Below, in pieces: positions 58,163-64,000 of a stretch of 64,000 bases of DNA. Source of the stretch: Vibrio sinaloensis (GTDB lineage Bacteria; Pseudomonadota; Gammaproteobacteria; Enterobacterales; Vibrionaceae); contig NZ_CP096199.1 of the NCBI RefSeq assembly GCF_023195835.1, positions 1,116,001 to 1,180,000 of the forward strand, read 5' to 3'. A program made the translations under genes and the position numbers. Below the pieces are notes generated by a model. It was not told the origin of the DNA. It made no database searches and saw only the letters and a list, made by a program, of their open reading frames with translations. The stretch's first letter is position 1; the number at the start of each line of letters is the position of its first letter.

Positions 58163-59590
58163 TTAGTAGTCGCGAATCGCGTTGAACGCTTGCTTTAGTT
58201 TGTCAGCGTCTTTTCTGCCAGGAGAGCTCTCGACTCCGGAGTTGAGGTCGAGCCCTAGACAGCCTTGCTGCGCGGCTTTTTGCGCGTTAAATGGCGTAAT
58301 ACCACCGGCCAGCATCACTTTGGCTGGATCGCCAATCAAAGACCAATCAAACACCAATCCTGTTCCACCCACTTGCGCGCCGACTTTGGTATCGAGCAAG
58401 TGACGGTCAATGTGTTGAGTCAGTAGTGTCGGGGCTTGGTCGCTAACCCCATAGGCTTTCCAAATTTCAACTGTTGCCGTGAGTTTTGCCCGAAGCTCCT
58501 CAACGTAGGCTTGGTCTTCCGCGCCGTGCAGTTGCACCGCAGATAAACCAAGCTCTTCAACCGTCTCAATAATGGTTTCAACCGATTGATTTTGAAATAC
58601 ACCGACGTACTTAAGTGGTGCGCCGCTCATAGTGAGCCTCGCCGTCTCGCGTTCCACATAACGTGGCGACTGGGTAACAAAAATCAGCCCGCCAAAGACG
58701 GCACCCGATTGATAGGCCTTGGCGGCATCGTCAGGGTGGGTGAGCCCGCACACTTTATTCTCACCTAGCGTGACTTTGCGTACCGCTAGTTCAAGATTGT
58801 CTTCAGCCATTAACGAGCTGCCAATGAGGAAGCCATCAGCAAACTGTGCCAAATCGCGCACTTGCTGGTGGGTGTAAATTCCTGATTCAGAAATGATCAC
58901 CGCGTCGGGAGCGCGCTCGCGTAGTAATGGTGCTAATGCTTTGGTGCGATTGAGGTCAGTCGACAGGTCGCGCAAGTTTCGATTATTGATCCCGATGACT
59001 TTGGCGCCCAGAGTCACCGCTCGGTCAAGCTCTTGCTCATTGCTGACCTCAGTCAATACGCCCATTTCTAAAGAGTGAGCAACCTGCGCAAGCTCTCGAT
59101 ATTGAGCATCGTCCAGCACGGATAACATCAATAAGATCGCATCTGCGCCGTAGTGACGAGCGAGATAGACCTGATAGGTATCAACCATAAAATCTTTGCA
59201 CAAAATAGGTTGTCGAGTTTGCTTCTTAACTTGGGGCAGAAAATCGAAGCTGCCTTGGAAGTACTTTTCATCGGTGAGAACCGAAATCGCGTCAGCGTGC
59301 TGGTTGTAGACTGAGGCGATGTAGTCTAAGTCAAAGTCATCACGAATCAGACCTTTAGAAGGCGAGGCTTTTTTGCATTCAGTGATAAAAACCGTGTTGC
59401 TCTGTTGCAGCGCTTGATAGAAGCTGCGCTCCGCCGCAGCCAGCGAGGCCTGGAATGATTCCAGCGGCTGGCTCTGCTTGCGCTGTTCAACCCATTGATA
59501 CTTGTCGCGCACGATTTTCGCCAGAACCTCGGCCATCTCGGCTTCTTTTACAGAGATATGTTCGGACAATTTCTCTTTTAACTGAGTCAT
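58163..59590 (-). CDS. trpC: TrpCF, fused indole-3-glycerol phosphate synthase / phosphoribosylanthranilate isomerase
   Basis: 475 residues from ATG at 59588-59590, with AAGG upstream; another in-frame ATG at 59623 overlaps the trpD stop and is possible. Residues about 20-275 are the synthase ([49 protein letters not shown]) and about 280-475 the isomerase ([46 protein letters not shown]). The fusion is typical of gammaproteobacteria. It performs two successive steps of tryptophan synthesis. Confidence 0.96.
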   Translation of the reverse strand: MTQLKEKLSEHISVKEAEMAEVLAKIVRDKYQWVEQRKQSQPLESFQASLAAAERSFYQALQQSNTVFITECKKASPSKGLIRDDFDLDYIASVYNQHADAISVLTDEKYFQGSFDFLPQVKKQTRQPILCKDFMVDTYQVYLARHYGADAILLMLSVLDDAQYRELAQVAHSLEMGVLTEVSNEQELDRAVTLGAKVIGINNRNLRDLSTDLNRTKALAPLLRERAPDAVIISESGIYTHQQVRDLAQFADGFLIGSSLMAEDNLELAVRKVTLGENKVCGLTHPDDAAKAYQSGAVFGGLIFVTQSPRYVERETARLTMSGAPLKYVGVFQNQSVETIIETVEELGLSAVQLHGAEDQAYVEELRAKLTATVEIWKAYGVSDQAPTLLTQHIDRHLLDTKVGAQVGGTGLVFDWSLIGDPAKVMLAGGITPFNAQKAAQQGCLGLDLNSGVESSPGRKDADKLKQAFNAIRDY

Positions 59591-59615
59591 GTTTACTACC
59601 TTGTGTTTCTGTGCG

Positions 59616-60614
59616 TTAGGCATGAGCGGCTAACTGTTGGACCAATTGATACGCTTTGCCTGAGTTCATTGCCTCTATGGCTTGCTGGGTATTCGCTTTG
59701 AGATCCTCATGACCAAACAGGCGCATCAGCAGTGCAACGTTGACCGCGACCGCGCCTAATTGTGCGTCGGTACCCTTACCGGTCAGAATGTTGGTAATGA
59801 TGGCTTTATTCTCTTCTGGAGAGCCGCCCTTAATCGCTTCGAGCGGATGCGTGGCAACGCCAAAATCGTCGGGAGTAAGCGTGTACTCGTGAATTTGACC
59901 ATCTTTGATCTCCGCAACCGTGGTTTCACCGTGAATCGCCACTTCATCGAGTCCACTACCGTGGACCACGGCTGCGCGTTTCATTCCCATCTGTAACATG
60001 GTTTCGGCAATAGGGCGAACCAATTCTTCGCTGTAAACGCCCATCAGTTCAATATTCGGCTTCGCTGGGTTAATCAGCGGCCCTAAAATGTTAAAAATGG
60101 TGCGTGTTTTCATGGTTTGACGCACTGGCATCGCATGTTTCACTCCGAGGTGATACTGGGGAGCAAACAGGAAAGCCACACCGAGCTTGTCGACCGCCGA
60201 GCGGGTATCTTCAGCGCTCATCGCGAGGTTAATGCCAAAAGAGTCAAGCAGATCCGAACTGCCCGATTTGCTCGAAACGCTGCGGTTGCCGTGTTTGGCG
60301 ACTTTGAGTCCACAAGCGGCAGCGACGAAGGCGGCCGTTGTGGAAATGTTGATGGTATCGTGGCCGTCGCCACCGGTGCCGACAATGTCAGCAAAGTCAT
60401 AGTCTGGACGAGGAAACGGCTTGGCATTGGCTAGCAATGCTTTGGCTGCGCCTGCGATTTCTTGTGGTGTTTCCCCTTTGATCTTAAGGGCGGTCAGTGC
60501 CGACGCCATCAAGATTGGGTCTAATTCACCACGAATAATGGTGTCAAACAGTTGCTGACTCTCTTGCTGAGTCAATGACGCTTGGTTGTAAAGTTTATTG
60601 ATGATCTGTTCCAT
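59616..60614 (-). CDS. trpD: TrpD, anthranilate phosphoribosyltransferase
   Basis: 332 residues from ATG at 60612-60614, with AAGGAG upstream. PRPP binding is by GTGGDGHDTINIST and the KHGNRSVSSKSGSSDLL segment; anthranilate contacts include the MKTRTIFNILGPLINP region. It lacks the fused TrpG domain found in E. coli, since trpG is a separate gene 11 bp upstream. Length is standard for the monofunctional enzyme. Confidence 0.96.
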   Translation of the reverse strand: MEQIINKLYNQASLTQQESQQLFDTIIRGELDPILMASALTALKIKGETPQEIAGAAKALLANAKPFPRPDYDFADIVGTGGDGHDTINISTTAAFVAAACGLKVAKHGNRSVSSKSGSSDLLDSFGINLAMSAEDTRSAVDKLGVAFLFAPQYHLGVKHAMPVRQTMKTRTIFNILGPLINPAKPNIELMGVYSEELVRPIAETMLQMGMKRAAVVHGSGLDEVAIHGETTVAEIKDGQIHEYTLTPDDFGVATHPLEAIKGGSPEENKAIITNILTGKGTDAQLGAVAVNVALLMRLFGHEDLKANTQQAIEAMNSGKAYQLVQQLAAHA

Positions 60615-60625
60615 GACACGACTCC

Positions 60626-61216
60626 TTATTGTGGTGGGGTTTCAAGCGCCCAATCGATCGCATTTGCGAGTAGGGTAGCGCCATAGGTGGTCATAATTGA
60701 TTCTGGGTGAAACTGAAAACCGCATACGCGATCTTGCTCTTGCACCACGGACATCACCAGTCCATCAACTTCAGCGGTGACACTAAGCGCTGGTGGGACT
60801 TGGGTTGCGACCAATGAGTGATAGCGAGCGATCGCTAATGGTGACGGTAAGTTGGCATAGGTTGGATGGTTTTGATGCGCCATCATCGATACTTTGCCGT
60901 GAACGATATCGCCAGCGCCAGCGACTGTACCGCCATAGGCTTCAACAATGGCTTGGTGGCCGAGGCAAATACCAATCATAGGTACTTTACCGCGCAGGCG
61001 AGCGATGATCTCTGGCATTGAGCCTGCTTCAGACGGTGCGCCTGGGCCAGGTGATAACAAAACAACTGGGTTGTCTAGTTGGTTGACCTCGGATTCGATT
61101 TTCTCTGCGGCAATGCTGTTGCGATAAATCGTGACCTGATGGCCCAAAGAGCGAAATTGGTCAACCAGGTTGTAGGTAAACGAATCAAAATTGTCGATAA
61201 AGATAATGTTGGCCAT
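60626..61216 (-). CDS. trpG: TrpG, anthranilate synthase glutamine amidotransferase subunit
   Basis: 196 residues from ATG at 61214-61216; the longer frame to 61345 runs back over the end of trpE and is rejected. The site AAGGAG is inside the last codons of trpE, 7 bp before the start, implying coupling. The class I amidotransferase triad is C in GICLGHQAI, plus H and E in FQFHPESIMT. It supplies ammonia to TrpE. It stands alone, not fused to TrpD. Confidence 0.95.
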   Translation of the reverse strand: MANIIFIDNFDSFTYNLVDQFRSLGHQVTIYRNSIAAEKIESEVNQLDNPVVLLSPGPGAPSEAGSMPEIIARLRGKVPMIGICLGHQAIVEAYGGTVAGAGDIVHGKVSMMAHQNHPTYANLPSPLAIARYHSLVATQVPPALSVTAEVDGLVMSVVQEQDRVCGFQFHPESIMTTYGATLLANAIDWALETPPQ

Positions 61217-61223
61217 CTCTGCG

Positions 61224-62786
61224 TTACTCCTTGTGCGCGGTTTGAATCGCAGAGATGACAGCCTGCGCTTTTCCGCGGGTCTCATCGGCTTCTGCTTGAG
61301 GATCTGAGTCAAATACCACCCCGGCGCCAGCTTGAACTTGGGCAATGCCGTTTTCTACATACGCAGAGCGAATAACGATACAGGTATCGAGTGTGCCTTC
61401 ACCGGTCAAGTAACCGACAGCGCCGCCATAGCTGCCGCGGCGAGCACCTTCGACATCACGAATCAGCTGCATCGCACGGATTTTTGGAGCGCCAGTCAAA
61501 GTCCCCATATTCATACAGGCTTGATAGGCATGTAGTGCGTCTAAATCTGGACGCAATTGCCCGACCACGCGTGAGACCAAATGCATCACATGGCTGTAGC
61601 GGTCAACTTTGAGCAGGTCCGCGACATGACGAGTGCCTGCTTGCGAGATACGTGCGACATCGTTTCGCGCTAGATCGACCAGCATCATGTGCTCGGCGTT
61701 CTCTTTTTTATCACTGCGCAGCTCAAGTTCAATACGACTGTCTAAGTCGAAATCTATCTCTCCGTTGGCGCGTTTGCCACGGCGGCGGGTACCGGCAATC
61801 GGATAGATCTCCACTTGGTTGGTTTGGGTTTCGTATTTCAATGCACTTTCTGGTGATGCCCCAAATAGGGTGAACAGCTCGTCTTGCATGTAAAACATAT
61901 AAGGGCTTGGGTTGCTGCGCTTGAGCTCTTTGTAGGCAGCAAGCGGAGAAGGGCAAGCTAAGGTAAAGCGACGAGAGGGCACTACTTGGAACACGTCGCC
62001 TTTAACCACGTATTGCTTTAAGTCGCGAACAATCTGGCAGAAGTCTTGATCTGAGACGCTCGGCGTGACCTTAAGATCGGCTGCTGAGTGCGCATTGGGC
62101 AACGCTTTGAGTTTGGCACACTGGCGGCGAATATCCTCGATTCGAGTCTGCAAATGTGCTTTTTGCGCGTTGTCGCCAAATAAAGTGGCTTGCAGTTCAC
62201 ATGATTGGGTTTGATGGTCCACAACAAGCAGGGTTTCCGCCACATAAAAGACGTAGTCGGGGCATTGATTGCTTATCTTTGCATCGCCAAGCGGTTCAAA
62301 GTTGGCGACTAAGTCATAAGCAAACAGACCGCCGATGAACAGTGCATGCTTGTGCAGATTGCTCAGATCAAAGCTATGTTGAATCAGGCGCAGCGCATCG
62401 AATGTTGAGGCTTCGCGTAGTCGAGAATCTTCGTCTAGGCTATCGCAAGGAGGGTTGAAGCGTAGCTCTAATGCGTTGCAATCAAAACTGTGCTCCACGG
62501 ATGCGTCAATGTTGGTGCTGATGTGGCTAAGTAGCTTGCGACCATTATCCGTCAGCGCTGTCATTGTGACTTGGTGCCTTTGACAAACGATGCGCACCGC
62601 AGAGTCGACAATCAGCAAACTTTTTAAGTCTTGCTTTGAATCGATTTCCGCTGACTCAAGCAACAAGCTGTCCGTTTTGTTTTCACATAAGGTGTGAAAT
62701 AACTGGGTTGGATCCTGCGCGTAGGGAGCGTCTGTTCTAAGCAACTCAATCTTGCCTAGTGTTTTGATTTTAATGGCCTTGTTCAC
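61224..62786 (-). CDS. trpE: TrpE, anthranilate synthase component I
   Basis: 520 residues from GTG at 62784-62786, chosen for the perfect AAGGAGG five bases upstream; the longer frame to 62837 enters the leader region. The product opens NKAIKIKTLGKIELL. The feedback site motif LLES is at SLLLESAEID, and the chorismate-binding C-terminal half has GDVFQVVPSRRF, the ASPESALKYE segment and the MGTLTGAPKIRAMQL and GAGVVFDSDPQAEADET motifs. It uses ammonia from TrpG to convert chorismate to anthranilate. Confidence 0.96.
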   Translation of the reverse strand: MNKAIKIKTLGKIELLRTDAPYAQDPTQLFHTLCENKTDSLLLESAEIDSKQDLKSLLIVDSAVRIVCQRHQVTMTALTDNGRKLLSHISTNIDASVEHSFDCNALELRFNPPCDSLDEDSRLREASTFDALRLIQHSFDLSNLHKHALFIGGLFAYDLVANFEPLGDAKISNQCPDYVFYVAETLLVVDHQTQSCELQATLFGDNAQKAHLQTRIEDIRRQCAKLKALPNAHSAADLKVTPSVSDQDFCQIVRDLKQYVVKGDVFQVVPSRRFTLACPSPLAAYKELKRSNPSPYMFYMQDELFTLFGASPESALKYETQTNQVEIYPIAGTRRRGKRANGEIDFDLDSRIELELRSDKKENAEHMMLVDLARNDVARISQAGTRHVADLLKVDRYSHVMHLVSRVVGQLRPDLDALHAYQACMNMGTLTGAPKIRAMQLIRDVEGARRGSYGGAVGYLTGEGTLDTCIVIRSAYVENGIAQVQAGAGVVFDSDPQAEADETRGKAQAVISAIQTAHKE

Positions 62787-62913
62787 AAGACCTCCTTCTA
62801 AATATCGTTGTGCTTCCTTGTAACCCCATACTCGCACAAAGCGTTGATTCTCCCAATCAGGTTTTGGTCAAAAATGACCATTGTTTAATCAACGAGGTGT
62901 GAGGAAGCCTGCA

Positions 62914-62946
62914 AAACAAAAAAGCCCGCTTGAGCAGCGGGCTTTT
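62914..62946 (-). terminator. trpL: trp attenuator terminator
   Basis: A 10-bp stem AAAGCCCGCT / AGCGGGCTTT with a 5-base loop is followed on the minus strand by TTTTTTGTTTT. It lies 20-50 bp after the leader peptide stop and before trpE, the position of a transcription attenuator. Confidence 0.92.
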
Positions 62947-62964
62947 AAACATGAATTCTAGTCA

Positions 62965-63090
62965 TTAAAAGTACACGTTAGCCCACCAAGAACTTGTCCA
63001 AGTGCGCCACCAAGCAAGGTTTGCTGCTGCATGATTTGCGTCATGAGCAACAACTTTTACTTTATGCACTTGGTTAATGTCTTGTAACAT
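62965..63090 (-). CDS. trpL: TrpL, trp operon leader peptide
   Basis: 41 residues from ATG at 63088-63090, with AAGG upstream. Five of the last fifteen residues are tryptophan: W27, W28, W31, W35 and W36 (AWWRTWTSSWWANVYF at the end). The stop is 20 bp before the terminator stem. Stalling of the ribosome at these codons when charged tRNA-Trp is short would prevent formation of the terminator. The peptide itself is not expected to have another function. It is much longer and richer in Trp codons than the 14-residue E. coli TrpL. Confidence 0.93.
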   Translation of the reverse strand: MLQDINQVHKVKVVAHDANHAAANLAWWRTWTSSWWANVYF

Positions 63091-63125
63091 AGTGAGCCTT
63101 ACATTCAGGTACTTCGTATTTGTGT

Positions 63126-63156
63126 ACTAGTTAACTAGTGCAGGGGTAAAAAGTCA
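63126..63156 (-). promoter_or_regulatory. trp promoter with TrpR operator
   Basis: Minus-strand -35 TTGACT (63156-63151) and -10 TTAACT are 17 bp apart. The -10 sits inside the perfect 14-bp palindrome ACTAGTTAACTAGT (63126-63139), which is the core of the TrpR operator as in E. coli. Tryptophan-bound TrpR would block RNA polymerase directly. Confidence 0.92.
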
Positions 63157-63174
63157 ACTAAAAAAACTAAAATT

Positions 63175-64000
63175 ATGCGAATTGATTTACACAGCCATAC
63201 CACAGCTTCTGATGGCCGACTCTCCCCCGAGGCGCTGATTGACCGTGCGCTGAGTTTTAACCTCGAGGTGCTGGCGATCACCGATCATGATAGTGTCGAT
63301 GGCTTACCCCGAGCGCATCAATACATTCGCGACAATCAGCTACCGATTACCCTAATTAATGGCATTGAAATCTCGACGGTGTGGAACAACAAAGACATCC
63401 ATATTGTTGGACTTAACGTCGACCCAGATTCAGCTGCATTGCAACAATTGATTGAGCAACAAAAGCAGCATCGTGTGTCTCGGGCTGAGCTCATTGCTCA
63501 CCGATTACAAAAGGCTACTCGTGAAGGGGTGCTGGACGAGGTAAAACAGATTGCTGGAGAGGCACCCATCACACGGGCACACTTTGCCAAATGGTTAGTT
63601 GATAACGGCTACGCTAAGACCATGCAGCAGGTGTTTAAAAAGTACTTAACTCGCAATAACCCAGGTTATGTTCCCCCTACTTGGTGCTCTATTGACGATG
63701 CGATTGATGCGATTCATGCGGCTGGAGGACAAGCCGTATTGGCCCATCCAGGACGCTACGACCTTACCGCTAAGTGGATCAAACGTTTGCTCAGTGCTTT
63801 TGCCGAAGCGGGTGGGGATGCAATGGAAGTTGCGCAGCCACAACAAGGGCAACAAGAAAGACGCAACTTGGCCGATTATGCTATACAATACAAACTATTA
63901 GCCTCTCAAGGCAGTGACTTTCATTATCCGTCACCTTGGATGGAGCTAGGAAGAAATTTGTGGTTACCAGCAGGTGTCGAACCGGTATGGAAAGATTGGG
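63175..64000 (+). CDS. rnmA: PHP-domain 5'-3' exoribonuclease RNase AM (TrpH/YciV), cut by window end
   Basis: The first 275 codons from ATG at 63175 are present; the 3' end is outside the window. PHP-domain metal ligands are visible in [13 protein letters not shown] and ITDHDSVDG, and later GIEIS and the LAHPGRY and GSDFHYP segments. E. coli YciV (RNase AM, formerly TrpH) trims the 5' ends of rRNAs. It is divergent from trpL, and its start is only 18 bp from the -35 box of the trp promoter, so control regions overlap. Confidence 0.92.
   Translation, partial: MRIDLHSHTTASDGRLSPEALIDRALSFNLEVLAITDHDSVDGLPRAHQYIRDNQLPITLINGIEISTVWNNKDIHIVGLNVDPDSAALQQLIEQQKQHRVSRAELIAHRLQKATREGVLDEVKQIAGEAPITRAHFAKWLVDNGYAKTMQQVFKKYLTRNNPGYVPPTWCSIDDAIDAIHAAGGQAVLAHPGRYDLTAKWIKRLLSAFAEAGGDAMEVAQPQQGQQERRNLADYAIQYKLLASQGSDFHYPSPWMELGRNLWLPAGVEPVWKDW

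Noticed and set aside
61217-61345. N-terminal extension of trpG
   Set aside because: It is the 3' end of trpE read in another frame; MANIIFIDNFDSFTYN from ATG at 61216 is the normal TrpG start.
62787-62837. N-terminal extension of trpE
   Set aside because: It lies in the leader between the attenuator and trpE; GTG at 62786 has a perfect AAGGAGG and matches the family N-terminus.

Overview
The window is a stretch of a gammaproteobacterial chromosome, most probably a Vibrio. The pointers are a complete trpL-E-G-D-CF-B-A operon with fused TrpCF and a divergent trpH/rnmA, a metR/metE pair with MetJ boxes, a torYZ-type pair, a DctBD-controlled TRAP transporter, and several Vibrio-like hypothetical genes. 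The species cannot be fixed from the sequence alone. I found no rRNA, tRNA, CRISPR array, integrase, transposase or phage gene.

Layout. 1-1844 (-): 5' part of a YgiQ-type radical SAM gene that leaves the window. 2042-7043 (+): two tandem paralogous PAS / degenerate GGDEF / EAL / CBS proteins, followed by a membrane protein and a DUF4250 protein (to 8062). 8114-8914: membrane-anchored unknown. 9085-12548: divergent metR/metE. 12630-13630: divergent ohr/ohrR. 13643-15399: BLUF blue-light sensor, GNAT acetyltransferase, Tag-like DNA glycosylase. 15515-15685: a 56-residue lipoprotein. 15733-19303: TMAO reductase and pentaheme cytochrome (torZ, torY). 19611-20123: lipocalin. 20168-25642: DUF2760 protein plus two unusual Hsp70 proteins behind a sigma32-like promoter. 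26006-26536: DEDDh exonuclease. 26581-33313: TRAP transporter dctPQM facing the dctBD two-component pair, with a sigma54 promoter and twin palindromes between them. 33310-36146: TerB-like, PhoD-like and hypothetical proteins. 36220-46446: outer-membrane protein, hrpA, small beta-barrel, katG and an MsbA-type ABC exporter.

46.5-54.2 kb is visibly more A+T-rich and holds two secreted DUF1254/DUF1214 proteins, a putative outer-membrane protein, a DUF3302 (YiaW-like) membrane protein, an HlyD-type (YiaV-like) adaptor, a FadL-type barrel and a LysR regulator. Both DUF1254 genes carry the same 19-bp near-palindrome followed 5 nt later by TATAAAA, so they look like one regulon. This is my best candidate for an undescribed system: a LysR-controlled envelope module of unknown substrate.

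54.5-64 kb holds a GltP/DctA-type symporter, then the trp operon with leader peptide, attenuator, TrpR operator and promoter, and the divergent PHP-domain gene trpH/rnmA, which is cut by the window end.
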